Assembly (NCBI GenBank): GCA_052387235.1
Contig: JBQTJJ010000165.1
Location: 1-19,776, forward strand
From: JBQTJJ01 sp052387235
GTDB taxonomy: Bacteria > Actinomycetota > Acidimicrobiia > Acidimicrobiales > GCA-2861595
DNA: 19,776 bases
Reading direction: 5' to 3'
Shown here: piece by piece, positions 1-8,221 of the stretch
How positions within the stretch are numbered: the first letter of the stretch is position 1
Layout of the letters: each line of letters opens with the position of its first letter
Made by a program: the position numbers and the translations under genes
The notes under the pieces: model-generated
What the model was told of the DNA's origin: nothing
Seen by the model: the letters and a program-made list of their open reading frames with translations, nothing else
Databases searched by the model: none

Positions 1-285
1 GGCGTGCGGGTCACGTCGATCGCGGCCCGGGCCGACGTGGTGGTGCCGGCGCCGCGCTCGCGCCTGGCCGGCGCCGCCAACGTGGTCGTGGAGGTACCGG
101 GCCTGAACGAGCACTCGACCCTGCCGGGTTCGGCCGCCGCCCACCGCGAGCTGGCGCTGGCGCTGGCCGGCATGGGACCCACGTGCCAGACCCTCGCCGC
201 CGTCACCGCGGGAGTGGTGACGGGCGAGCTGATCGCCGCGGCCGAGGACGGCACCGGCGTGGCGCTGGCCGCGCTCGGGAGGTGA
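1..285 (+). CDS. Alpha/beta hydrolase (lipase-like), C-terminal fragment
   Basis: Only the last 94 codons are present; the frame is open at the left edge, so the start lies upstream of the window. The visible part has the usual end of a lipase/alpha-beta hydrolase: a strand and turn with a candidate catalytic Asp (ARADVVVPAPRSRLAG) followed about 20 residues later by a candidate catalytic His in LNEHSTLPGS. This matches the Asp-then-His order of triacylglycerol-lipase-like esterases that act on ester bonds, often secreted in actinobacteria. The nucleophile Ser and oxyanion region would be upstream and cannot be seen. The last part (about residues 55-94) is alanine-rich and probably helical. 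The next gene starts 31 bp downstream behind a separate promoter-like box. The family call is moderately sure; substrate and location are unknown. Confidence 0.6.
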   Translation, partial: GVRVTSIAARADVVVPAPRSRLAGAANVVVEVPGLNEHSTLPGSAAAHRELALALAGMGPTCQTLAAVTAGVVTGELIAAAEDGTGVALAALGR

Positions 286-301
286 ACGGAGGCCGGCCGG
301 T

Positions 302-307
302 TACTGT
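302..307 (+). promoter_or_regulatory. Putative -10 box (TACTGT) for the membrane-protein operon
   Basis: TACTGT lies 9 nt before the ATG at 317, with no Shine-Dalgarno sequence between. This fits the actinobacterial TANNNT -10 box placed so that transcription starts at or next to the start codon (leaderless). No recognisable -35 is visible, which is common in this group. It is inferred from pattern and position only. Confidence 0.5.
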
Positions 308-316
308 GACCGGCCA

Positions 317-1432
317 ATGGACGCCGCCCAGCTCCGGCCGCTGGCCGTCGGCGAGATCCTCGATCTCGCCATCAAGATCTACCGGGAGCGGTTCGCCCAC
401 CTGGTGAAGGCGGTGGGGGTGGTGGTGGCGCCGGTGTCGGTCCTCGGCGCCCTGATCCAGCTCTCCCTGCCGGACTCGGAGAGCACCTTCGACGGGGAGG
501 TCGACGAGCTGGGCCGGCCCGTGATCGAGTCGGGCGACGTGTGGGGACTGGCCGCCGGCCTGATCGCGCTCGGGCTGGTGTCGTACGTGGCGTCGCAGCT
601 CGCCGCCGCCGCCAGCTTCAAGCTGGTGAGCGGCGCCTACCTCGACGAGGAGCCGGACTGGCGCCGCTCGCTCTCCTTCGCCACGGGCCGGCTGGGATCG
701 CTGGTCTGGCTCACCATCGTGTTCGCCGTGCTCCTCCTCCTAGCCGTCCTGGCCTGCTTCCTCCCCGGCGTCTACTTCTACGTGGCGTGGACCGTCGCCG
801 TCCCGGTGCTCCTGCTCGAGGACGTCCGGGGCCGCAAGGCCCTCAAGCGGTCGAGGGCGCTGGTGAAGGGCCGGTGGTGGCCCACCGCCGGCGTCCTGCT
901 CGTGGCCTTCATCCTGAGCGGCATGGTCCAGTTCGTGTTCTCCGGGCTGCTGCTGGCGGTGGCCAGCGCCGGCAGCAACGACCTGGTCGACGCCACGGCC
1001 CAGGCCGTGGCCAACACCGCCGCCAGCGTGCTCACCACGCCGTTCACCGCGGCGGTGATCATGGTCGTCTACTTCGACCTGCGGGTGCGCAAGGAGGGCT
1101 TCGACCTCGAGCTGCTGGCCCAGCGGGTGGGCGTGGAGCCCGGGCCCGGCGCGTGGTCGGCCCCGGCGGGCGGTGCGGGGTGGCCCCCGGCCCCCGGCCC
1201 GCCCGGCCCGGAGGCGGGGCAGCCTCCCGACCGCCCGCCCTTCTGGCCGCCGCCTCCGGGCTGGCGACCGGGGCCGCCGGCGGGGAGCGCCGACCCCCTC
1301 GGGACGGAGGCGCCACCCTTGCCGCCCCCGCCGGCCTGGCACTCCGGGCCGCCGGCGGAGAGCTCCGACCCTCCCGGGACGGAGGAGCCACCGCCCCCAC
1401 CGCCCCCACCGGCCTGGGGCCCAGGTGGGTGA
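317..1432 (+). CDS. Multi-pass membrane protein (GPDPase membrane-domain-like) with proline-rich repeat tail
   Basis: A 371-residue protein. The N-terminal part (LRPLAVGEILDLAIKIYRERF) followed by several hydrophobic segments (about residues 35-55, 78-100, 133-165, 193-220 and 235-255) resembles the membrane domain found next to glycerophosphoryl diester phosphodiesterases and its stand-alone relatives. No phosphodiesterase catalytic domain is present, so this is a membrane protein of unknown function, not an enzyme. From about residue 275 the chain is a Pro/Gly-rich cytoplasmic-type tail with a repeated pattern of W, GPPA, DP-GTE and a run of prolines (see the repeat at 1262-1429). The ATG at 317 is chosen because the homology-like part starts at once and a TANNNT box sits just upstream. 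Its stop overlaps the GTG of the DUF4129 gene by 8 bp, so the two are probably co-transcribed. Family assignment is moderate. Confidence 0.75.
   Translation: MDAAQLRPLAVGEILDLAIKIYRERFAHLVKAVGVVVAPVSVLGALIQLSLPDSESTFDGEVDELGRPVIESGDVWGLAAGLIALGLVSYVASQLAAAASFKLVSGAYLDEEPDWRRSLSFATGRLGSLVWLTIVFAVLLLLAVLACFLPGVYFYVAWTVAVPVLLLEDVRGRKALKRSRALVKGRWWPTAGVLLVAFILSGMVQFVFSGLLLAVASAGSNDLVDATAQAVANTAASVLTTPFTAAVIMVVYFDLRVRKEGFDLELLAQRVGVEPGPGAWSAPAGGAGWPPAPGPPGPEAGQPPDRPPFWPPPPGWRPGPPAGSADPLGTEAPPLPPPPAWHSGPPAESSDPPGTEEPPPPPPPPAWGPGG
1262..1429 (+). repeat. In-frame proline-rich tandem repeat (about 25 codons)
   Basis: Within the 3' end of the membrane-protein gene, a roughly 75-bp unit recurs. The Trp codons at 1262, 1337 and 1415 mark the starts, giving periods of 75 and 78 bp. 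Each full unit encodes a Trp, then GPPA, then an S-x-DP-x-GTE segment, then a polyproline run. The two full copies are similar at DNA level, with a third partial copy at the end. It looks like expansion by slippage or unequal recombination in a low-complexity tail. Confidence 0.75.
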
Positions 1433-2339
1433 GGCCCCTGCACCGGCCCGGGCCCGGCACCGTCGGTCGGGCCGGCCGGCGGCCGTCCTGGCCCTGACCG
1501 TGGTGGCTGCGATGGCGGTGTCGGTGGCGGCGCCGGCCGCGGCCGAGGACGTGACCACGTCCGAGCTGCAGCGGCTGGCCCGCCGGGCCGGGTCCGATCC
1601 GGCCGCACTGGAGCGGCTGCGCGCCGTCGACCGGGTGGACGGCCGTCCCCTCGACGTGGGTCGCGCGCTGGGCGACGCCGGCCCCGAGGAGCTGCGGGCC
1701 CGGCTCGACGCCCTCGGCGCCGGCGCCGCCCCGGCCGCCGGCCCCGACCCGACGGCAGTCCGGGACGAGGCCCGCCGCATCCTGGAGGGTCGTCGCTTCA
1801 ACCGCTCGTCGGTGCCACGCCCGCTGCGGGGCGTGCTGCGCCGGCTGGGCGACCTGCTGCGCCCGGTGGGCGAGCCGCTCGGCCGGGCATGGGACCGGGT
1901 GACCGACGACGTCTGGGCCACGGGCGCGCTGGCCGCGGCCGTGGTGGGGCTGGCCGCGCTCGCCAGCGCCCGGCTGGCGCGCCGGCGGACGTCGGCGGGG
2001 GTGCACCGGAGCGGGCCGGGGGGGCGTCCGAACCGGGCCCTCGACCCCGAGCGGCTCGAGCGCGAGGCGCTGGCGGCCGAGCGGGCCGGCGACCTCGACC
2101 GGGCGCTGCGCCTGCGGTTCCGGGCCGGCGTGGTGCGCCTCGACCGGGCCGGCGTGGTGGTGGACCGCCCCGCCCTCACCACCGGGGAGCTCACCCGCCG
2201 CCTGGGTTCGTCCCGCCTGCGGGAGCTGGCCGACGCTTTCGAGGAGGTGGCGTACGGCGGCCGGCCGGCGACGGCCGGCGACGTCGACGACGCGCGCGCC
2301 GGCTGGCCCCGGGTGCTGGAGGAGGCGGCGGGCCGGTGA
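1425..2339 (+). CDS. DUF4129-domain membrane protein
   Basis: A 304-residue protein. The start is taken as GTG 1425, overlapping the previous stop, because it places a good signal peptide at the N-terminus: an Arg-rich stretch (ARARHRRSGR), a hydrophobic core (AAVLALTVVAAMAVSVAAP) and a likely cleavage near AAAED, about residue 40. The open frame continues far upstream, but that translation is a shadow of the proline-rich tail. A single membrane span follows at about residues 163-185 (ATGALAAAVVGLAALASARL). The C-terminal cytoplasmic domain (about 205-304: ERLEREALAAERAGDLDRAL, then LTTGELTRRL) is typical of DUF4129, the domain also seen at the C-terminus of actinobacterial transglutaminase-like proteins. 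It usually travels with MoxR and DUF58 genes, as here. The 3' end lies in a tandem repeat, and one missing base there appears to shorten the protein by about 42 residues. Confidence 0.82.
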   Translation: MGEAPAPARARHRRSGRPAAVLALTVVAAMAVSVAAPAAAEDVTTSELQRLARRAGSDPAALERLRAVDRVDGRPLDVGRALGDAGPEELRARLDALGAGAAPAAGPDPTAVRDEARRILEGRRFNRSSVPRPLRGVLRRLGDLLRPVGEPLGRAWDRVTDDVWATGALAAAVVGLAALASARLARRRTSAGVHRSGPGGRPNRALDPERLEREALAAERAGDLDRALRLRFRAGVVRLDRAGVVVDRPALTTGELTRRLGSSRLRELADAFEEVAYGGRPATAGDVDDARAGWPRVLEEAAGR

Positions 2340-2481
2340 GGAGCCACACGGAACGGCGCGCCGGCTGGCCCCGCGTGCCGGAGGAGGCGGCGGGCCGGTT
2401 GAGGAGCCACACGGAAGGGCGCGCCTGCTGGCCCCGGGTGCTGGAGGAGGCGGCGGGCCCATGAGGACCTTCACCGACGGG
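2294..2481 (+). repeat. Three-copy 62/63-bp tandem repeat across the DUF4129 gene end
   Basis: Copies begin with GCGCGCC at 2294, 2356 and 2419 (periods 62 and 63), and a degraded partial copy seems to continue to about 2500. Each copy encodes, in its own register, a GWPRVxEEAAG-like peptide and then an RSHTE-like stretch. Copy 1 has CCGGTGAGG (stop TGA at 2337-2339), while copy 2 has CCGGTTGAGG with one extra T that removes the stop. Copies 2 and 3 are therefore one open reading stretch ending at TGA 2462-2464, which overlaps an ATG at 2461. Confidence 0.9.
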
Positions 2482-2513
2482 CGGGCAGGCGCCGGCCCGA
2501 GCGGGATGGCGAC

Positions 2514-3667
2514 GTGAGCGCCCCCACCGGCGCCCCGCCCACGGTCGGGCAGCGGTGGCGGGCCCTCAGCCCCGGCGTCCGGGTGGTGCTGGTCGCCGGC
2601 GCCGCCGTCCTGGCCGTGAACGCCGGCCTGGCCGCCATCGAGACCGTCACCGGCGGGGCCGAGCCCGGCGGGCCGCCCTCGTCCTCCTACGCCACCGCCC
2701 CCGAGGGCCTGGCCGCCTATGCCGACCTGCTGGCGGCGCGGGGCCACCCGGTGGGGAGGCTCCGCACCGGCCTGCACCGGGCCGACCTCGATCCGTCCGC
2801 GACCGTGGTGGTGGCCGACGCCGGCGGGCTCACCGCCGAGGAGACACGGGCCCTGGCCCGGTTCGTGACCGCCGGCGGCCGCCTCGTCGCCACCGGTCGC
2901 GCCGCCGGCACCATCGTCGCCGGTGTGGCCGGCCGCGGCCCCACCTGGTCGCCGGCGCCGGCCGGGCCGGGCCGGCCCCTGGTGCCGGTGGCCGAGGTGG
3001 CGGGCGTCGCCGAGGTGGTCACGGCCGGCGCCGGCACGTGGGAGCGGTCCGGTCCGCTGCTGCCCGTGCTGGCGGGGGCCGACGGCGTCCTGGCCTCGGT
3101 GGCGTCGGTGGGGGAGGGGAGGGTGGTGGCGCTGGCCGACCCGTCGCTCCTGCAGAACCGGCTGCTCGACGAGGCCGACAACGCCGCCTTCGGGCTGGCC
3201 GCGGCCGGCGAACCCGGGCGAGCGGTGCGCTTCGCCGAGGCCCAGCACGGCTACGGCGCCGGCCGGGGCTTCGCCGCCCTTCCCGCCCGCTGGCGGTGGA
3301 GCCTGGCCGCCGCCGCCGTGGCCGTCCTGGTGTGGATGTGGTCGCGCGGCCGCCGCCTCGGCCCGCCCGAGGACCTGGAGCGGCCCCTGCCGCCCCCCCG
3401 GCGCGCCTACGTCGACGCGGTGGCGGCCACCCTGTCGCGCACCGGGCGGCCGGGCGAGTCCCTGGCCCCGCTCCAGGCCGCGGCCCGCCGCCGGCTCGAG
3501 CAGCGGGCCGGCCTGCCGGCCGGCGCCGGCGACGACGCGCTGGCCCGGTCGGCAGGGCGCCTCGGCCTGGAAGAGGACGACGTGGCCGCCGTGCTGCGCC
3601 CGGTCACCAGCGACGACGAGGCCATGGCTGCGGCCCGGGCCCTGGCCCATCTGGAAGGACGGCCCGG

Positions 3668-3671
<4 letters not shown>
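2514..3671 (+). CDS. DUF4350-domain membrane protein
   Basis: A 385-residue protein. GTG 2514 is the only reasonable start, because an in-frame stop lies at 2400-2402 with no better start codon after it. Layout: a hydrophobic segment at about residues 21-43 (VLVAGAAVLAVNAGLAAI); an extracytoplasmic DUF4350 domain at about 60-255 (SSYATAPEGLAAYADLL, then a VVVADAGGLTAEETRAL strand-helix like a glutamine-amidotransferase-type fold); a second span at about 262-277; and a cytoplasmic tail with PPRRAYVDAVAATLSRTG. DUF4350 proteins are found beside MoxR genes, and their molecular role is not known. The stop overlaps the MoxR ATG (ATGA), so translation is probably coupled. The upstream GTGA overlap ties its start to an 18-codon mini-ORF (2461-2517). 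Confidence 0.85.
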
Positions 3672-4624
<953 letters not shown>

Positions 4625-4635
4625 CGGTGCTGGGA

Positions 4636-4682
4636 TTCCGGGAAGCCTCACGTTCGCCAGGCGGACGTGCGGCTTCCCGGAA
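4636..4682. repeat. 47-bp near-perfect inverted repeat between moxR and the DUF58 gene
   Basis: The outer arms (4636-4647 and 4671-4682) are a perfect 12-bp inverted repeat built on TTCCGGGAAGCC. One mismatched pair (4648/4670) follows, then inner arms 4649-4658 and 4660-4669 pair again with one G-U-type pair. It starts 11 nt after the moxR stop and ends 9 nt before the DUF58 GTG. No T-run follows. It may set message stability, weaken expression of the DUF58 gene or be a dispersed repeat. The stem motif GGGAAGC/GCTTCCC recurs in the hairpin at 18093-18121. Confidence 0.85.
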
Positions 4683-4691
4683 CGCGAGCCG

Positions 4692-5948
4692 GTGAGCCCG
4701 TCGCCCCGGGCGGCGTGGGCGCTGGCCGGGCTGGCGGCCCTGGCCCTGCTCGTGCCGCCGGCCGCGGTGCTCCTGGCCGCCCTGGTCGTGGCCACGGCCA
4801 CCGTGGTGGACGCCCGCTCGGTGCGCCGGCGCCCCACCGTGACCCGCGTGGTGCCGGCGGTGCTGGCCCGGGCCGTGCCCGTGCCGCTGGTGGTGGAGGC
4901 CGGAGCGCCCGGCGCCGGCCGGGTCCTCCTGCGCCAGCCGGCCACGCCGGACCTGGCCGTCGAGAACCCCGAGGGCGAGGGCCGGATCGACGCGGTGCTC
5001 CTCCCGCGGCGGCGGGGCCGCCACGTCCTGCCCCCGGTGGCGGTGCGGGCGGTGGGGCCGCTGGGCCTGGGCCGGTGGGACGGCACCGGCGCCGAGCCGG
5101 CCGAGGTCGCCGTCTACCCGGACCTGCCGGGCGCCCGCCGGCTGGCCATGGCCGTGCGCCAGGGCCGCTTCGCCACCGAGGGCCTCCGCAACCGGGGGCC
5201 CCTGGGCCTCGGCACCGAGTTCGAGCTGGTGCGCGACTACAGCCCGGACGACGACGTGCGCCAGGTCAACTGGCGGGCCACGGCCCGGCTGGACCGGCCC
5301 ATGAGCAACCAGTACCGGGTCGACCAGGACCGCGAGGTGCTGTGCCTGGTGGACGCGGGCCGGCTCATGACCGCGCCCCTGCCCGGCCCGCCGCCCCTCA
5401 CCCGCCTCGACGCCGCCCTCGACGCGGCCACGGCCGTGGCCATGGTGGCCGACGAGATGGGGGACCGGTGCGGCACCGTCGCCTTCGACGCCGCGGTGCG
5501 CCGGCGCCTCGCCCCTCGCCGGCGGGGCGGGCGGGCCGTGGTGGAGGCCCTGTTCGACCTGGAGCCGTCGACGGTGGACAGCGATTACGAGCTGGCCTTC
5601 CGCACCGTGAACAGGGGCAAGCGGGCCCTGGTGGTGGTGTTCACCGACCTGCTGGAGGAGGGCGCGGCACGACCCCTGGTGGAGGCGGTCCCGGTCCTGG
5701 CCCGGCGCCACGCCGTGGTGGTGGCCAGCGTGAGCGACCCCGACCTGGTGGGCCTGGTGCGCACCCCGCCGGCCTCGCCCCTCGACGCCTACGCCGCCTC
5801 GGTGGCGGTCGAGGTGCTCGACGCCCGCTCGGCCGTGGCCCACCAGCTCACCCGGGCCGGCGCCGAGGTGGTCGAGGCCCTGCCTCACCAGCTCCCGGCC
5901 GCCTGCGTCTCGGCCTACCTCCGCCTCAAGCAGCGCGCCCGCGCCTGA
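4692..5948 (+). CDS. DUF58-domain protein (vWA-like), MoxR partner
   Basis: A 418-residue protein. GTG 4692 is chosen because it is followed directly by a membrane hairpin: two hydrophobic stretches at about residues 10-40. A beta-rich middle (about 50-175) follows, then the DUF58 signature around residues 181-200 (VRDYSPDDDVRQVNWRATAR) and a vWA-like strand with VLCLVDAGRLM in place of the classic D-x-S-x-S metal site. The DxGRL version suggests the metal site is degenerate. The rest (LVVVFTDLLEEGAARPLV, VVVASVSDPDLVGLV) completes the alpha/beta fold. DUF58 proteins are the usual partners of MoxR ATPases. There is no strong ribosome site; the foot of the palindrome is only 9 nt upstream. It ends 43 bp from the convergent SpoIIM gene. 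Confidence 0.92.
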   Translation: MSPSPRAAWALAGLAALALLVPPAAVLLAALVVATATVVDARSVRRRPTVTRVVPAVLARAVPVPLVVEAGAPGAGRVLLRQPATPDLAVENPEGEGRIDAVLLPRRRGRHVLPPVAVRAVGPLGLGRWDGTGAEPAEVAVYPDLPGARRLAMAVRQGRFATEGLRNRGPLGLGTEFELVRDYSPDDDVRQVNWRATARLDRPMSNQYRVDQDREVLCLVDAGRLMTAPLPGPPPLTRLDAALDAATAVAMVADEMGDRCGTVAFDAAVRRRLAPRRRGGRAVVEALFDLEPSTVDSDYELAFRTVNRGKRALVVVFTDLLEEGAARPLVEAVPVLARRHAVVVASVSDPDLVGLVRTPPASPLDAYAASVAVEVLDARSAVAHQLTRAGAEVVEALPHQLPAACVSAYLRLKQRARA

Positions 5949-5971
5949 GGCCGGACCTTGTGCGGCAGGAC

Positions 5972-5988
5972 CGAGCGCAGCGCGCTCG
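5972..5988. terminator. Short hairpin between convergent genes
   Basis: A 7-bp stem (CGAGCGC / GCGCTCG) with an AGC loop lies between the DUF58 stop and the SpoIIM stop, 4 nt from the latter. Being symmetrical, it could end transcription from both sides. There is no T-run on either strand, as is usual in high-GC actinobacteria, so the call is tentative. Confidence 0.45.
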
Positions 5989-5991
5989 CAT

Positions 5992-6960
5992 TCACCGCAG
6001 CACCGGCACCGCCCGCTCCGCCCGCCCGCGCCGCCACACCAGCAGCCAGAACGGCGCGCCCAGCCCGAGGCCCACCACCAGCGCCGGCGCCACGCCGAGG
6101 CCGGACGGCGTGACGAAGCCCTCCACCACCCCGGCCAGGACCAGCCAGGGCATGGTGCCGAGGGCCAGCTCGGCCGCGGCCCGGGCCTCGAGCGCGAGGG
6201 CCTGGCTCCGCCGGCGCCGCCCCGGCTCCACCAGGGCCCAGCCCATGCGCAGGCCGGCGGCGCCGGCCACCACGATGCAGGACAGCTCCAGCACGCCGTG
6301 GGGCACCACCAGCTCGAGGAAGGGGCCGGCGTGGCCGCCACCCACCGCCAGCCCGGTGACGACCCCGATGAACAGCCCGTTGAAGATCAGGGCGGCGGCG
6401 GTGAGCAGGCCGGCCGATATGCCGCCGGCGAAGGCCAGCAGCGACACCCGGATGTTGTTGACGAAGATCTGGCTCGACATGGCCGTGCTCTCGGCCGGCG
6501 TCAGCCCCAGGTCCGTCCCGCCGCCCCGGTCCGCCAACCCGCCCAGGGCGCCGGGCACCACGCCGGCCGCGGCGCCGGGATCGGCACCCGCCCACACCGC
6601 GCTGAGCGCCATCGGCGCGAAGAGGAGCAGGGCCGCCACCACCACCGGCACGGGCCGCTCCGCGATGCGTCGCCAGTAGCGGCGGGCCAGGAAGTCGACG
6701 ACGGACTCGCGCCGGGCCTGGGTGGCGTAGACCAGGTGGCGGGCCCGCCCCACCAGGTCCTCCAGCCGGGGCACGGCCGGGTCGAGAGGGAAGCGCCGGC
6801 GGGCCAGGGCCAGGTCGGCCGCCGCCGCCCGGTACAGGGCGCCGAGCCGGCGCACGCCGGCGGGCCCGAGCTGCTCGGGACGCCCCCGGGCGGCGCGCAC
6901 CAGCGAGGACAGCTCGGCCCACGCCGGCTCGCGCTCGCGGAGGAAGCGGTCGAGGTTCAT
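5992..6960 (-). CDS. Stage II sporulation protein M (SpoIIM/DUF95) family membrane protein
   Basis: A 322-residue protein on the minus strand. The start is ATG at 6960 (MNLDRFLREREPAW), the usual N-terminus of actinobacterial members; longer upstream frames read through the divergent gene and are ignored. A soluble helical N-terminal part of about 100 residues (ALYRAAAADLALARRRFP, then LVYATQARRESVVDFLARRY) precedes about five membrane segments. The family core is clear: NNIRVSLLAFAGGISAG, then NGLFIGVVTGLAV, then VVPHGVLELSCIVVAGAAGL. In Bacillus the namesake acts with SpoIID and SpoIIP in engulfment. In non-sporulating actinobacteria the role is unknown, and the gene sits beside MoxR/DUF58 and RDD genes, as here. 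I recall the same reversed orientation for Rv3694c of M. tuberculosis. Confidence 0.9.
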   Translation of the reverse strand: MNLDRFLREREPAWAELSSLVRAARGRPEQLGPAGVRRLGALYRAAAADLALARRRFPLDPAVPRLEDLVGRARHLVYATQARRESVVDFLARRYWRRIAERPVPVVVAALLLFAPMALSAVWAGADPGAAAGVVPGALGGLADRGGGTDLGLTPAESTAMSSQIFVNNIRVSLLAFAGGISAGLLTAAALIFNGLFIGVVTGLAVGGGHAGPFLELVVPHGVLELSCIVVAGAAGLRMGWALVEPGRRRRSQALALEARAAAELALGTMPWLVLAGVVEGFVTPSGLGVAPALVVGLGLGAPFWLLVWRRGRAERAVPVLR

Positions 6961-7005
6961 GCGGTGGGCCCGGACGGGAGGCGGCGGGAGGCGACGGCGG
7001 TCTCC

Positions 7006-7011
7006 TAGGGT
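7006..7011 (+). promoter_or_regulatory. Putative -10 box (TAGGGT) for the RDD gene
   Basis: TAGGGT ends 7 nt before GTG 7019, with no ribosome site between, which suggests a leaderless transcript. It overlaps a CCTAGG palindrome (7004-7009) in the 58-bp gap between two divergent genes, so the site might also serve the minus-strand SpoIIM gene. That second role is speculation. Confidence 0.5.
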
Positions 7012-7018
7012 CGACGCG

Positions 7019-7777
7019 GTGCCGTACGAGGATCGCATCTCCATCGCCACCCCGGAGGGCGTGGACCTCGAGATGACCCTGGCCGGCCTCGGTTCCAGGG
7101 CCGTGGCCCGCATGGTGGACCAGGCCATCCAGCTGGCCGTGCTGCTGGCGGTGGGCCTCCTGGCCGCCCTGGCCGGCGCCACCACCGGCGTCACCGGTGA
7201 CGGTGGCGGTGCCGTCGCGGCCGCCGTCGCCGTCGTGGTCGTCTTCGCCGTGCAGTTCGGCTACGACGTGCTGTTCGAGGTCCTGGCCTCCGGGCGCACG
7301 CCCGGCAAGCGCTGGAGCGGCCTGCGGGTCGTGCGGGTCGACGGGGCGCCGGTGGGCTTCGTCACCAGCGCGGTGCGCAACCTGCTCCGCCTCGTCGACT
7401 CCCTGCCCGGCATCTACGCCGTCGCCATGGTGGCCGTCCTGGCCAGCAGCAGGAACCAGCGCCTGGGCGACATGGCCGCCGCCACCGTGGTGGTGCGGGA
7501 GCGACGGGGCCCGAGGAAGGCAGGGGTGGCGCCGGCCGTCGCCGGCGCCGCCGGCTCCCACGACCCGACCTGGGACGTCTCGGCCGTCACGGCCGAGGAG
7601 CTGGCCACCATCCGTCGGTTCCTCGACCGGCGGGCCACGCTGGCGCCCCACGCCCGGGCCAGGCTGGCCGGGGACCTGGCCGCCCGCCTGGCACCCAAGG
7701 TCGTCGGCCCCCCGGCCGGGCTCCACCCGGAGCGGTTCCTCGAGGACGTGGCGGCGGCCAAGTCGGCCCGGCTGTGA
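7019..7777 (+). CDS. RDD-family membrane protein
   Basis: A 252-residue protein. GTG 7019 is chosen because it begins the conserved-looking segment PYEDRISIATPEGVDLEMTL and lies 7 nt after a TANNNT box; the open frame extends further back to 6959 over the promoter. The RDD core is present: SRAVARMVDQAIQLAVLLAVG (Arg and Asp at the start of the first span), a second span about residues 62-85, then SGRTPGKRWSGLRVVRVDG and a third span. A soluble C-terminal part of about 90 residues (TAEELATIRRFLDRR, then LAPHARARLAGDLAARLAPK) is typical of actinobacterial RDD proteins near SpoIIM genes. Function is unknown; RDD proteins have been proposed as transporters or membrane partners. The divergent arrangement with SpoIIM mirrors Rv3694c-Rv3695 as I recall it. 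Confidence 0.88.
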   Translation: MPYEDRISIATPEGVDLEMTLAGLGSRAVARMVDQAIQLAVLLAVGLLAALAGATTGVTGDGGGAVAAAVAVVVVFAVQFGYDVLFEVLASGRTPGKRWSGLRVVRVDGAPVGFVTSAVRNLLRLVDSLPGIYAVAMVAVLASSRNQRLGDMAAATVVVRERRGPRKAGVAPAVAGAAGSHDPTWDVSAVTAEELATIRRFLDRRATLAPHARARLAGDLAARLAPKVVGPPAGLHPERFLEDVAAAKSARL

Positions 7778-7817
7778 GCCGCGGCGGGCCGTCCCGGCAC
7801 GCCGGCAGGCGCTCTCG

Positions 7818-7823
7818 TAGGCT
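7818..7823 (+). promoter_or_regulatory. Putative -10 box (TAGGCT) for the DUF2752 gene
   Basis: TAGGCT is followed by 6 nt and then GTG 7830, with no Shine-Dalgarno sequence. The placement is the same leaderless type as before 7019, 9256 and 18317. It lies 40 nt after the RDD stop. Confidence 0.5.
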
Positions 7824-7829
7824 TCGGCG

Positions 7830-8201
7830 GTGCCTCTGCCGGCTGTCGCCCAGCGGACCCCGGTCCCGCTCGGCGACCTCCGCCTGGCGGGCGGGCTGCT
7901 GCTGGCCGCCGCCGCCGCCCTCCCCCTGGTGCCGGGCCGGCCCGGCCTGGCGTGCCCGCTGCGGACCCTCACCGGGATCCCGTGCCCGCTGTGCGGCATG
8001 ACCCGCAGCGTCACCTCCACCGTGCGCCTGCACATCGGCGAGGCGGTCGCGGCCAACCCGGCCGGCGTGGCCGCGGTGGTCGTCGCCGTGGCCCTGCTCC
8101 TGTACCGGCGGGCCGGCCCGGTGGCCGTCCCGGCCTGGGCCGCGCCGGCTGCGCTCGGCCTGCTCTGGGCCTGGCAGCTGTGGCGGTTCCCCCTCACCTG
8201 A
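7830..8201 (+). CDS. DUF2752-domain small membrane protein
   Basis: A 123-residue protein with the DUF2752 hallmark CPLRTLTGIPCPLCGMTRSV (about residues 44-63): a Cys, then a CPxCGMTR motif beside a hydrophobic span. Three hydrophobic segments are visible, about residues 20-40, 74-92 and 98-117. The function of DUF2752 is not established; the paired cysteines in a membrane protein hint at a metal or redox role, which is only a guess. GTG 7830 is supported by the adjacent TANNNT box. The second RDD gene follows after 20 bp with its own ribosome site, so they are likely one operon. Confidence 0.85.
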   Translation: MPLPAVAQRTPVPLGDLRLAGGLLLAAAAALPLVPGRPGLACPLRTLTGIPCPLCGMTRSVTSTVRLHIGEAVAANPAGVAAVVVAVALLLYRRAGPVAVPAWAAPAALGLLWAWQLWRFPLT

Positions 8202-8221
8202 TCCGACAGAAAGGGACGACC

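Noticed and set aside
2461..2517. 18-codon ORF MRTFTDGRAGAGPSGMAT before the DUF4350 gene
   Set aside because: Not listed as a gene: it is a decayed copy of the adjacent repeat and lacks a ribosome site. It is kept only as part of the repeat finding.
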